Shown: positions 1 through 7,290, numbered from the stretch's first letter. The stretch: DNA of 10,854 nt from Sulfurimonas sp. (GCA_024762705.1 JANTGW010000019.1:1-10854), one strand, 5' to 3'. Notes: generated by a model from the sequence alone, not told the origin. Made by a program: numbers and translations.

Positions 1-417
1 AATTTTCTCATGCTTTTCATAATACTTGTCAGCTACGGCTAAACACTTACAAACACCCTCACCTTCTAGATAAGGAGATATCAAAAACTCATTTTCTGCT
101 TTTATTTCATCGGGTTTATCACTGATTCTGACAAATTTTGAAAAATAATTTCGCATATCTTCAAGCATAATCGGATTTGCTTCTTCAGAATCAAAAATAA
201 GCTTATCACCATGATGGGCAATTTGGGGAATATTTCTTACTACATCTATGCCTACACTTTTTTCAATTCCGAAGTCACGTGCAGCCTGAGCAATACGATA
301 ATCACTTGTCAAAAGTGTTATATCCTCGTCTTTTAGAATATTGAGTATTGCCGCTGCACGTCTAAACCTGTCCAGCCCTATTCTGTGTCCCGTATGTACA
401 TAATAAAAAGTAGTCAC
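1..417 (-). CDS. Unrecognised protein, N-terminal part (runs off left edge)
   Basis: An open frame runs from a GTG at 417..415 to the left edge without a stop, giving 139 residues of an incomplete protein. The GTG shares its first base with the TAG stop of mnmG (TAGTG), so translation is probably coupled. I see no good Shine-Dalgarno sequence, and the first in-frame ATG is about 80 codons further in, past clearly protein-like sequence. The protein begins [20 protein letters not shown], continues with an alternating hydrophobic/charged pattern (a short ITLLTSD strand, then a helix), and shows no signal peptide or membrane segment. The GHR-x-GLDR-x-RRA segment near residues 10-22 recalls the glycine-histidine-arginine loop at the start of GT-B glycosyltransferases and PseG-like sugar-nucleotide enzymes. 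That resemblance is only an inference. That the gene is real is likely; its function is unknown. Confidence 0.75.
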   Translation of the reverse strand, partial: MTTFYYVHTGHRIGLDRFRRAAAILNILKDEDITLLTSDYRIAQAARDFGIEKSVGIDVVRNIPQIAHHGDKLIFDSEEANPIMLEDMRNYFSKFVRISDKPDEIKAENEFLISPYLEGEGVCKCLAVADKYYEKHEKI

Positions 418-2303
418 TATTTTTTTGCTGCCATTCTTATGTATATATGAAGAATTTCTATCGCTGCAGGTGTTATACCGCTTATATTCATTGCCGCTTG
501 CAGTGTCGGTGGAGAAAAAGCAGCAAGTTTTTCTTGAACCTCTTTTGAGAGTCCGCTAACACCTGTAAAGTCAAATCCTTCGGGTATTTTGACTTTTAAA
601 TACTTTTTCATACGTTCTATTTCTTGACTTTGCTTATCAACGTATCTCGCATATTTTCCTTCAACTAGGATTTCATTTTGAATATAATCATCATACTTTT
701 CAAGTTCGGGAACAATTGTAAGCATCTTTTGCACATCAAATGTCTTACGGGCAACAAGCTGCTGTGCCGTAGAGACATCTTTTAAAGGTTGTTCGTCCAT
801 AGATTCAAGGAGTGCGTTAAACTCTTTGTTTGGTGTAAACTTTGTATCTTCTAAAAGCTGGGCACCCTCTTTTATTTGTTGTGCTTTTTTCTTGATTTTT
901 TCATAATGTTCATCAGAAATGAGTCCAAGTTCATGCCCATAATGTCCAAGTCTGACATCTGCTGACTCTTCACGAAGTAAAAGACGGTATTCGGCGCGAG
1001 AAGTAAACATTCTATACGGCTCGTTTGTTCCTTTTGTAACCAAATCATCAATTAAAACCCCGATGTAAGCTTCATCACGACGTAAGATGAGCGGCTCTTT
1101 GTTTTGCAATGCAAGAGCTGCATTGATGCCCGCCATAATTCCTTGTGCTGCTGCTTCTTCATAACCTGTCGTGCCATTTATCTGTCCTGCCAGATAAAGC
1201 CCTTTTATTTTCTTTGTCTCAAGGGAATGTTTCAGTTCACGAGGATCGACAAAATCATACTCTATCGCATATCCGTAACGGACTATTTTTGCATTCTCCA
1301 TTCCCTTAACCGAATGAATCATCTCACGCTGTACTTCTGGTGGCAGCGAAGTGCTCATGCCATTGACATAAATTTCTGTATTGTCCATTGTCTGAGGTTC
1401 TAAAAAGAGATGATGGCGTTCTTTATCTGGAAACTTATCTATTTTATCTTCAATTGAAGGACAGTACCTTGGGCTTTTACCAGCAATCTGTCCCGTAAAA
1501 AGAGGTGCTCTGTAAAAGTTGCTTTCTATAATACTGTGTGTAGCCTCGTTTGTATAAGCTATATAGCAGGGAAGCTGCTTTTTTGTTGCCCGAAACTCTT
1601 CTTTGTTTGTTCTAAAGCTAAAAGGATTTGGCATCTCATCACCATCTTGCTCTTCCATGACCGAAAAATCGATTGTTGAACTGTCAATACGTGCACATGT
1701 TCCTGTTTTCAGACGTGACATAGTCAGTCCACAGTCATTTTTGAGTGAAGCTGAGAGTCCCTCACTTCTTTGTTCTCCGTAGCGCCCGCCTTTTTGCTGC
1801 ACTTCTCCAACATGGATGATACCGTTTAAAAATGTTCCTGAAGTAATAATAACCTTTTTAGCCATATATTTATTTAAAAGTGTCGTCACCACACCTTTTA
1901 CTTCTCCGTTTTCGACTATTAATGACTCCACTGTATCTTGTGCCAAATCAAGGTTTGGAGTATTTAGTACTGCATTTCTTGCGATAACGCGGTACTTGTC
2001 CATATCAATTTGCGCACGGCTTCCACGGACTGCCGGACCTTTTGTTTGATTTAATATACGAAACTGTATGCCTGCTTCATCCGTTATGAGACCCATCTCT
2101 CCGCCAAGTGCATCAAGCTCTCTGACCAAGTGCCCTTTTGCAAGACCGCCCACAGCAGGATTACAGCTTGTAGCCCCTACATTTTCAGCAAGCATTGAAA
2201 CCATGAGTGTCTTGTGCCCCATGCGTGCAGCTGCCAAAGCCGCCTCAATTCCCGCATGACCACCACCGACTACTATTACATCATAATTCATTAAAAAATC
2301 CAT
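417..2303 (-). CDS. mnmG: tRNA uridine-5-carboxymethylaminomethyl(34) synthesis enzyme MnmG (GidA)
   Basis: MnmG is the FAD-binding partner of the GTPase MnmE. Together they add an aminomethyl or carboxymethylaminomethyl group to C5 of wobble U34 in tRNAs reading codons that end in A or G, in the cytoplasm. The 628-residue product matches the usual family length. The FAD dinucleotide motif GGGHAG is at residues 13-18 and the conserved SCNPA cysteine is Cys47. The family signatures are present: [11 protein letters not shown] (Cys281) and [15 protein letters not shown] at about 372-386. The C-terminal helical MnmE-binding part is intact. The start is ambiguous. ATG 2303 gives [15 protein letters not shown], while ATG 2291 gives [11 protein letters not shown], closer to the usual family N-terminus and with a GGA about seven bases upstream. 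The gene is divergent from the plus-strand operon beginning at 2382 and is followed by an overlapping unknown gene. The family assignment is very secure. Confidence 0.98.
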   Translation of the reverse strand: MDFLMNYDVIVVGGGHAGIEAALAAARMGHKTLMVSMLAENVGATSCNPAVGGLAKGHLVRELDALGGEMGLITDEAGIQFRILNQTKGPAVRGSRAQIDMDKYRVIARNAVLNTPNLDLAQDTVESLIVENGEVKGVVTTLLNKYMAKKVIITSGTFLNGIIHVGEVQQKGGRYGEQRSEGLSASLKNDCGLTMSRLKTGTCARIDSSTIDFSVMEEQDGDEMPNPFSFRTNKEEFRATKKQLPCYIAYTNEATHSIIESNFYRAPLFTGQIAGKSPRYCPSIEDKIDKFPDKERHHLFLEPQTMDNTEIYVNGMSTSLPPEVQREMIHSVKGMENAKIVRYGYAIEYDFVDPRELKHSLETKKIKGLYLAGQINGTTGYEEAAAQGIMAGINAALALQNKEPLILRRDEAYIGVLIDDLVTKGTNEPYRMFTSRAEYRLLLREESADVRLGHYGHELGLISDEHYEKIKKKAQQIKEGAQLLEDTKFTPNKEFNALLESMDEQPLKDVSTAQQLVARKTFDVQKMLTIVPELEKYDDYIQNEILVEGKYARYVDKQSQEIERMKKYLKVKIPEGFDFTGVSGLSKEVQEKLAAFSPPTLQAAMNISGITPAAIEILHIYIRMAAKK

Positions 2304-2321
2304 TTTATTATCTTAATGCGA

Positions 2322-2327
2322 ATTTTA
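2322..2327 (-). promoter_or_regulatory. Candidate -10 box for mnmG
   Basis: On the minus strand the 78-base divergent spacer (2304-2381) carries GATAAAAT, with TAAAAT at 2327..2322, in A/T-rich DNA. Epsilonproteobacterial sigma-70 promoters depend mainly on a TATAAT-like -10 box with periodic T-rich DNA instead of a strong -35 box. Transcription would begin near 2315, leaving only 12 bases of leader before ATG 2303 or 24 before ATG 2291, which slightly favours the second start. This is prediction by eye only. Confidence 0.4.
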
Positions 2328-2349
2328 TCATTTTTCAGTATCATTTGCA

Positions 2350-2360
2350 TAATATATAGT
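2350..2360 (+). promoter_or_regulatory. Candidate -10 region for the 68-residue ORF / sel1 / ribE / recQ operon
   Basis: The divergent spacer holds overlapping -10-like hexamers on the plus strand, TAATAT (2350-2355) and TATAGT (2355-2360), preceded by T-rich sequence. A Shine-Dalgarno-like TTGAGG (2368-2373) follows, eight bases before ATG 2382. No other gap in the operon is large enough for an obvious second promoter. The call is by eye; the exact hexamer is uncertain. Confidence 0.4.
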
Positions 2361-2381
2361 AAATTAATTGAGGTTTTTAAG

Positions 2382-2588
2382 ATGAGTACAGAATTATTTA
2401 AAGATTATGTACCCGAAATACTAGAATACGACCCTAAGGTCGACGGAAGCTATGAACACAAAACAAGAAATGAGCACCTTAATACCAAAGAACAACTATT
2501 AAAGAAGATAAGAAAAGCAAAATCGACTGCAAAAGGCAACCAAACAACCTTTAGACAGCCAATTCGTACGGAGAATGAAGAACTATGA
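2382..2588 (+). CDS. Small unknown protein, 68 residues, first gene of the sel1-ribE-recQ operon
   Basis: I chose ATG 2382 because TTGAGG sits eight bases upstream. A longer reading from 2316 would add a hydrophobic stretch lying in what looks like promoter DNA. The product starts MSTELFKDYVPEILEYDP and is soluble, with no signal peptide or membrane segment. It has an acidic N-terminal third, a basic middle (KEQLLKKIRKAKSTAKG, about residues 37-53) and a polar C-terminus ending ENEEL. It has no cysteine and no motif I know. The stop overlaps the start of the Sel1-repeat gene in ATGA (2585-2588), the usual sign of translational coupling, so the two products may act together. The basic segment could bind nucleic acid or simply be a charged helix; the sequence does not decide. 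The coding call rests on the ribosome-binding site, the overlap and the sensible composition. Confidence 0.7.
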   Translation: MSTELFKDYVPEILEYDPKVDGSYEHKTRNEHLNTKEQLLKKIRKAKSTAKGNQTTFRQPIRTENEEL

Positions 2589-3271
2589 TACAAAAAGCAA
2601 ACGAAGCATATAATGCAGGTGACTACGAAACAGCCTATAAACTTTACACTCAATTGGCCGAAGAAGGTAATGCCGACGCACAGACTTCACTCGGTTACAT
2701 GCATCAGATGGCACAGGGATGTGAAAAAGACGAGGGCAAAACATTAGAACTTTACACAAAAGCTGCAGGGGCAAAACAGCCTTATGCACTTTTTAACCTT
2801 GCCATTTTGTATGAAAACGGTGTTGGTGGAGTTGAACACAATCTCTTCAAAGCACATGAACTTCATATGGAAGCAGCAATTCTTGGAGTCCCGCCTGCCA
2901 TGTATGAAGTCGCACTCATGCTCGAACGTGGACTTGGATGTATGCAAAACTTTTCAGAAGCAGCATTCTGGTATGAAGAAGCCGCAAAACGCGGCCATCT
3001 TCAAGCCTTTAACAATCTTGGTGCACTTTATAAAGAAGGCCATGGTGTTGAACAAAATGATACACGATGTTTTATCTGTTTTCAACGTGCAGCAGACGGT
3101 GGACTGCCTGAAGGTCTTTATAATCTCGGACTGTTGTATGATCAGGGAATAGGCTGTGAAATGGATAATGACAAAGCACTTGATTTGTGTCGTAAAGCTG
3201 CTTACAAAGGACATGAAAAAGCAAAAGCGATCATCAAAGGTCTTCAAGAAGACGGTAAAATTGTTTTTTAA
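2585..3271 (+). CDS. Sel1-like repeat (SLR/TPR-type) protein, cytoplasmic
   Basis: The 228-residue product is almost entirely Sel1-type repeats of about 36 residues, each a helix pair. After a TPR-like first helix pair (about residues 1-29), repeats start near residues 30, 67, 104, 140 and 176. Diagnostic pieces are LGYMHQMAQGCEKD, LAILYENGVGG, AFWYEEAAKRGH, LGALYKEGHGVEQND and LGLLYDQGIGCEMDNDKAL. Such repeats form a curved scaffold for protein-protein contacts. Unlike the secreted Helicobacter Hcp proteins there is no signal peptide, so it is probably cytoplasmic despite several cysteines. The ATG overlaps the preceding stop (ATGA), and a GGAG lies 11 bases upstream, rather far. Ten bases separate its stop from the ribE start, and its TAA contributes to the ribE ribosome-binding site. 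The repeat family is certain; the partner and role are unknown. Confidence 0.93.
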   Translation: MIQKANEAYNAGDYETAYKLYTQLAEEGNADAQTSLGYMHQMAQGCEKDEGKTLELYTKAAGAKQPYALFNLAILYENGVGGVEHNLFKAHELHMEAAILGVPPAMYEVALMLERGLGCMQNFSEAAFWYEEAAKRGHLQAFNNLGALYKEGHGVEQNDTRCFICFQRAADGGLPEGLYNLGLLYDQGIGCEMDNDKALDLCRKAAYKGHEKAKAIIKGLQEDGKIVF

Positions 3272-3280
3272 GGAAATCAT

Positions 3281-3895
3281 TTGTTCACAGGATTAATTCG
3301 TGAAATTGCCACTGTCAAAAGCTTTGTCGGCTCTACACTTACACTCAGAGCAAAATACAAAGCAAATATTGGTGACTCTATAGCCATTAATGGTGCCTGT
3401 TTAACTGTAGTCAAAGTTCATCCTGACGGATTTGCCGTAGAGCTCTCACCTGAGAGTCAAAAACTTTTAGCCATAGAAAACTATAAACATGAAGTCCATA
3501 TTGAGCCTGCCATGAAAATGGGAGACCGATTTGAAGGGCATATTGTCCAAGGACATGTCGACACAATAGGAACGATCAAAGAGATAAAAAACAACGGCAA
3601 CTCTTATGATGTTTTTATAGAAGTAGACACAAAGTTCATTCCCTACATCGTGCCCAAAGGTTCCATAACAATAGACGGTGTAAGCCTGACTGTAAATGAT
3701 GTCAATGAAAAGAGTTTTCGACTGACTATCATTCCGCACACCATGAAAGAGACGCTTTTTAAAAATTACAAAAAAGGCAGCAAGGTCAATGTTGAAACAG
3801 ACATGTTCGCACGTTATGTCGCACACATTATCTCCCACCAGAAATCAACTTCACTCTCTTGGGATGAAATCGATGCAATCAACGCAAGCTATTAA
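3281..3895 (+). CDS. ribE: Riboflavin synthase, alpha subunit
   Basis: Riboflavin synthase dismutates two molecules of 6,7-dimethyl-8-ribityllumazine into riboflavin and the pyrimidinedione that re-enters the pathway; it is a cytosolic trimer. The 204-residue product has the canonical N-terminus MFTGLI and two homologous lumazine-binding barrels. The first has GDSIAINGACLTV (about residues 31-43) and the second KGSITIDGVSLTVNDV after the linker GHIVQGHVD. The conserved IPHT and a C-terminal trimerisation helix follow. The start is TTG at 3281, fixed by the family N-terminus and by AAGGA made from the preceding stop region (TAAGGA, 3269-3274) at a good distance. No FMN riboswitch and no other rib gene is visible, so it sits apart from the rest of the pathway. 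Its stop begins the short junction to recQ in the same reading frame. The family call is very secure. Confidence 0.97.
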   Translation: MFTGLIREIATVKSFVGSTLTLRAKYKANIGDSIAINGACLTVVKVHPDGFAVELSPESQKLLAIENYKHEVHIEPAMKMGDRFEGHIVQGHVDTIGTIKEIKNNGNSYDVFIEVDTKFIPYIVPKGSITIDGVSLTVNDVNEKSFRLTIIPHTMKETLFKNYKKGSKVNVETDMFARYVAHIISHQKSTSLSWDEIDAINASY

Positions 3896-3897
3896 GG
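3894..3897 (+). promoter_or_regulatory. Ribosome-binding site that decides the recQ start (AAGG before ATT)
   Basis: The ribE stop runs into TAAGG. AAGG at 3894-3897 lies seven bases before ATT 3905. No ATG, GTG or TTG occurs in the recQ frame between the ribE stop (3893-3895) and the first family-conserved RecQ residues, so this site points to ATT 3905, or less likely ATA 3902 or ATC 3899, as the initiator. Confidence 0.55.
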
Positions 3898-3904
3898 CAT
3901 CATA

Positions 3905-5680
3905 ATTAAAAATCAAGTTTTAAAAGACACTTTTGGACACAACAGTTTTAGAGAACTCCAAGAAGAAGGTGTTGATGCGATTTTAAACTCTCAAGACTTA
4001 CTGATGATTTTGCCTACCGGCGGCGGGAAATCTCTTGTGTATCAGCTCCCTACCATGATGATGGAAGGCATAACTGTTGTCATCTCTCCCTTAATAGCAC
4101 TCATGCAGGACCAAGTAGCAGCGCTTCAGGCGCAAAATATATCTGCACAAATGATATCTTCAGCACAAAGCTTTGATGAAGTTCAAGATATTATTGCAAT
4201 GGCGTACAGCGGCAGTTTAAAATTTCTCTACCTTTCCCCGGAACGTTTAAATAATGGTAATACAATTGAGCTACTCAGAGGCTTACATGTAAACTTTTTT
4301 GTCATAGATGAAGCACACTGTATTTCGCAATGGGGGCATGAGTTTCGTGATGACTACCGTGCTTTGGGAAACTTAAAACACAACTTTCCAAATACAACTA
4401 TAGCCGCTTTTACCGCAACATCAACCGACAATGTCACAAATGATATACTCAGAGAACTACGTCTTGAAAATCCTTTACTGCTTAAAGGAAAGGTATTTCG
4501 CAAAAATATTTTTATATCTGCTCAAAGACGTATCAGCAACGGCCATGCACAGTTAAAAAACTTTTTGGCAAGACATCAGAATGAAAGCGGCATCATCTAT
4601 GTAAGCTCTCGAAAAAAAGCCGAAGAGCTGAGTACATTTTTGAATGTAAACGGCTACAAATCTCTTCCTTACCATGCAGGACTGCCCCAACATGTAAGAG
4701 AGCAGAACTTCAAAATCTTTGTCAATGATAAAATAAACATTATGGTTGCAACCATAGCCTTTGGAATGGGCATAGACAAAAGCGACATTCGTTTTGTAGC
4801 GCATATGAGCCTGCCTAAATCTCAGGAAAATTACTACCAGGAGATAGGACGTGCAGGACGTGACGGCGAAGACAGTGAAGTCCTGCTTTTATTTAATGCT
4901 GGAGATATGGCACAGCATAAAAGGTTTTTGGCCGATATAACAAATGAGGAGTACAAAACCCACCTTGATAAAAAAATAGACAAAATCTATAAATATGCCA
5001 CCAGTGAAATCTGTTTTCATAAACAGCTAGCAGAGTATTTTAACGATACGCTTGAGCCTTGTAAAGAGCGTTGTGACAACTGTTTAAGTTCAACCGATAC
5101 CCGTCAAGACATTACAAAAGAAGCACAGATGATACTTAGCACCATCTACAAAACCAATCAGGGCTTCGGAAAAAACTACATTGTTGATATTCTTCGCGGT
5201 TCAACAGAACAAAAACTGCTTGCCAATAGCGCCGATAAACTCTCGGTCTATGGTATAGGTACACAATTAAGTAAAAAAGAGTGGTTTGTCATAATAGAGC
5301 GTCTTTTAGAGCTTAAAATCTTGCATTTAGGTGATTTTAGTGTACTGCATCTCACACAAGATGCCATAGAAGTTTTAAAGTCAAACAAAACAGTAGATAT
5401 CAAGTCATCCAGACTACAGATAAATGTAAAAGAGAAAAAAGTCAAACAGGAAAAAGAGTTTGATTATGATGAAGCATTATTTGAAAAGCTACGTGCAAAA
5501 AGAGCCGAACTCGCTGCCGAACTTGGAGTGCCCGCCTACATTATATTTGGCGATAAAACGCTTAAACATCTGGCAAATGACATGCCGACAAATAAAGAAG
5601 AGATGCTCGAAGTTAACGGTGTGGGCGAAAAAAAATTCACGCAGTTTGGAAAAAAGTTTTTGGATGTTATAAACAACTAA
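3905..5680 (+). CDS. recQ: ATP-dependent DNA helicase RecQ, probable ATT start
   Basis: RecQ unwinds DNA 3'-to-5' in recombinational repair and fork restart. From ATT 3905 the product has 591 residues, close to the E. coli length. Motif 0, with FGHNSFRELQEE at about 10-21, lies upstream of the first ATG (4004), so an ATG start would remove an essential ATP-contacting region. Then come Walker A LPTGGGKS (36-43), DEAH (135-138) with CISQWGHEF, TAT, and motif VI QEIGRAGRDG (312-321). The RecQ zinc cysteines are C370, C386, C390 and C393. A winged-helix RQC domain follows, and an intact C-terminal HRDC domain (roughly 517-591, ending in GVGEKKFTQFGKKFLDVI). The frame is the same as ribE, with nine bases between the ribE stop and ATT. 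Termination-reinitiation on the AAGG site is the simplest reading. The gene ends inside the convergent mnmD stop. The family is certain; the initiator is inferred. Confidence 0.95.
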   Translation: MKNQVLKDTFGHNSFRELQEEGVDAILNSQDLLMILPTGGGKSLVYQLPTMMMEGITVVISPLIALMQDQVAALQAQNISAQMISSAQSFDEVQDIIAMAYSGSLKFLYLSPERLNNGNTIELLRGLHVNFFVIDEAHCISQWGHEFRDDYRALGNLKHNFPNTTIAAFTATSTDNVTNDILRELRLENPLLLKGKVFRKNIFISAQRRISNGHAQLKNFLARHQNESGIIYVSSRKKAEELSTFLNVNGYKSLPYHAGLPQHVREQNFKIFVNDKINIMVATIAFGMGIDKSDIRFVAHMSLPKSQENYYQEIGRAGRDGEDSEVLLLFNAGDMAQHKRFLADITNEEYKTHLDKKIDKIYKYATSEICFHKQLAEYFNDTLEPCKERCDNCLSSTDTRQDITKEAQMILSTIYKTNQGFGKNYIVDILRGSTEQKLLANSADKLSVYGIGTQLSKKEWFVIIERLLELKILHLGDFSVLHLTQDAIEVLKSNKTVDIKSSRLQINVKEKKVKQEKEFDYDEALFEKLRAKRAELAAELGVPAYIIFGDKTLKHLANDMPTNKEEMLEVNGVGEKKFTQFGKKFLDVINN

Positions 5681-6435
5681 ACTTTCTCATCACTTAACGG
5701 TTTTACATCCGGATTACAAACTATTTTATGTTCCATATTCACTGCTTCAAAACCTTTTAATTTTGACAACGAAGCAACTGTCGCATTTCTGTAATCTTCT
5801 CCCGAATTTATATAAACATGAAAACCGTTTACATGTAATGCCAAACGGGTTTTGAGTGCAGTTGAATATGTTGTCAAAACACCCTCTTTTTTCATGGCTC
5901 TTTTTATATCACTAAAATACTCTTTTGTCCAGAGAATCGGGTTTACTCCAGGAGAAAAGGCGTCTTGATAGACTATGTCAAATGCATCCTCAAACTGTTT
6001 TATATATTCTCTGGCATCACCTAGAAAAAGTTCAATAAAGAGACTCTCATCTTTATAGACACCCTTTATACTGAGTGTTTTAATTATCTCTTTTAAACTG
6101 TCAAATTCTGCAGGATAGCTAAAATCAAGGAGTGATTTAACAAGTGCAGCGTCAAGTTCCGGAGAGTATATATTTAATTTAATATGTGGGAAGTGTTTTT
6201 TATAAAATACAAGTGTACTCAGAGTATTAAAACCAAGTCCATAACAAATATCGAGAATATGAACTTCTTGCTTATCCTTTACATGTAAAGATGCAGGAAG
6301 TACATGTTTTTTAAATGATTCGTGCAAAGCTCCATCTTTTGTAGAGTGATAGTGCTCATCATACTCTTTGGAGTAAGCTGTGTAAGAACCGTCCTTGCTT
6401 AGTGTAAGCGTATGAAAATCATCATCAAAACTCAA
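5677..6435 (-). CDS. mnmD: MnmD-type tRNA (5-aminomethyl-2-thiouridine34) methyltransferase, orphan domain
   Basis: This is a SAM-dependent methyltransferase related to the N-terminal (MnmC2/MnmD, DUF752) half of E. coli MnmC, which turns nm5(s2)U34 into mnm5(s2)U34 in tRNA. The SAM-binding loop DICYGLGFNTL is at residues 62-72, with the acidic strand-2 end at SPELD. The family signature DAFSPGVNPILW is at 158-169, followed by TTYST (188-192) and a C-terminal sheet. At 252 residues it lacks the FAD-dependent oxidase half found in enterobacterial MnmC. The start is TTG 6435, because AGGAAG (6445..6440), overlapping the previous gene's TAG, lies just upstream and the protein then begins MSFDDDFHTLTLSKDGSYT as expected. 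It is the last gene of luxS-ORF100-mnmD and ends in a four-base overlap with recQ. The methyltransferase family is clear; the exact tRNA substrate is inferred. Confidence 0.88.
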   Translation of the reverse strand: MSFDDDFHTLTLSKDGSYTAYSKEYDEHYHSTKDGALHESFKKHVLPASLHVKDKQEVHILDICYGLGFNTLSTLVFYKKHFPHIKLNIYSPELDAALVKSLLDFSYPAEFDSLKEIIKTLSIKGVYKDESLFIELFLGDAREYIKQFEDAFDIVYQDAFSPGVNPILWTKEYFSDIKRAMKKEGVLTTYSTALKTRLALHVNGFHVYINSGEDYRNATVASLSKLKGFEAVNMEHKIVCNPDVKPLSDEKV

Positions 6436-6443
6436 AGAACTTC

Positions 6444-6746
6444 CTAGTATGCGAGATCGTGAAGTTCTCTAAATAAATATGCCTCAACTATTTCATCTAT
6501 AGTTTTTTGCGTATGTGCAACAAGAACCATCATAGACATATTGATAAAATCCATCACAGGCTCTGTGTCATTTGTGACTATGACTGCTTCAGACCAGTTC
6601 TCAAAACCATCATATCTGTCACTATGAGAGACTTCTACCAATTGCCCCTCTTCTATATGAAGCTGAGCCCATGTCTTTGCCTCTGCAACAGATGTTATCT
6701 CTGCGTTTTGAACATCCGTTGAGTTCATTGGCAGTTGTAAGAGCAT
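6444..6746 (-). CDS. Unrecognised 100-residue protein between luxS and mnmD
   Basis: The ATG at 6746 shares a base with the luxS stop (TAATG), and its own TAG is part of the mnmD ribosome-binding site. Position and coupling therefore argue strongly that it is real. The product is acidic, has no cysteine and shows no membrane segment or signal peptide. It contains short strand-like segments (QLVEVSH, EAVIVTN), a methionine-rich stretch DFINMSMMVLVAH at about 66-78, and ends in an acidic helix (KTIDEIVEAYLFRELHDL). This pattern would fit a small alpha/beta domain. There is no motif I recognise. A second ATG at 6728 would shorten it by six residues but has no better ribosome-binding site. Its operon mates suggest a link to methionine/SAM turnover or tRNA modification, but that is only context. 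Confidence 0.8.
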   Translation of the reverse strand: MLLQLPMNSTDVQNAEITSVAEAKTWAQLHIEEGQLVEVSHSDRYDGFENWSEAVIVTNDTEPVMDFINMSMMVLVAHTQKTIDEIVEAYLFRELHDLAY

Positions 6747-7261
6747 TATTTATTGATTTCTTTTAACTGTTTTTTACTTAATTGAAGTTTTTTGTTGTCC
6801 ATCACACCTATTTTATGCGAGAGCACATCACTTGCAATTTTTTTGGCATTTTTCAGTGAATGCATTTTATATGTTCCGCATTGATATACATTTAATTCAG
6901 GAATATCTTTTTTGCTTTTGACTTTTAAAACATCTTCCATGGATTTTTTCCATGCTTTTGCAACTCTCTTTTCATCAGGTGTACCGATAACTGACATATA
7001 AAAACCTGTACGGCAACCCATAGGAGAGAGGTCAATGATCTCAACATTCTTTGAGTTTAAATGATTTCTCATAAAGCCTGCAAAGAGATGTTCTAATGTA
7101 TGAATACCGCGTCCATCCATTTTTCCTTTGTTTGGTACATAAAAACGAAGGTCAAAAACGGTAATCTTGTCTCCGCATGGTGTTTTCATAACTTTTGCTT
7201 TACGCACTGCAGGTGCAGGCATGATCGTGTGGTCTACTGTAAATGAGTCTAATAATGGCAT
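6746..7261 (-). CDS. luxS: S-ribosylhomocysteine lyase LuxS
   Basis: LuxS splits S-ribosylhomocysteine into homocysteine and 4,5-dihydroxy-2,3-pentanedione, the precursor of autoinducer-2. It works after Pfs in the recycling of S-adenosylhomocysteine, in the cytoplasm, as a metal-dependent homodimer. The 171-residue product is full length and starts with the family motif [12 protein letters not shown]. The metal-binding HTLEH is at 54-58 (His54, His58, with catalytic Glu57), the catalytic cysteine Cys83 is in [10 protein letters not shown], and the third metal ligand Cys128 is in YQCGTY. All essential residues are present. AAGGA (7274..7270) lies eight bases before the ATG. It leads a three-gene unit with a 100-residue unknown and mnmD, a methyltransferase whose by-product feeds this same cycle. 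No pfs or methionine-synthesis gene is in the window, and nothing visible shows whether autoinducer-2 is used as a signal here. Confidence 0.98.
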   Translation of the reverse strand: MPLLDSFTVDHTIMPAPAVRKAKVMKTPCGDKITVFDLRFYVPNKGKMDGRGIHTLEHLFAGFMRNHLNSKNVEIIDLSPMGCRTGFYMSVIGTPDEKRVAKAWKKSMEDVLKVKSKKDIPELNVYQCGTYKMHSLKNAKKIASDVLSHKIGVMDNKKLQLSKKQLKEINK

Positions 7262-7290
7262 GAGTGTATTCCTTGATTTATATTACATGT

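Noticed and set aside
2316..2381. N-terminal extension of the 68-residue ORF with a hydrophobic, signal-like stretch
   Set aside because: It lies in the divergent promoter spacer and has no ribosome-binding site; ATG 2382 has TTGAGG at a good distance.
2784..3152. 122-codon open frame on the plus strand inside the Sel1-repeat gene
   Set aside because: It is an out-of-frame shadow of the repetitive Sel1 gene, with no ribosome-binding site and an unnatural composition rich in His, Cys, Met and Phe.
3272..3280. FMN riboswitch before ribE
   Set aside because: Only nine bases separate ribE from the previous stop, leaving no room for the structured RFN element.
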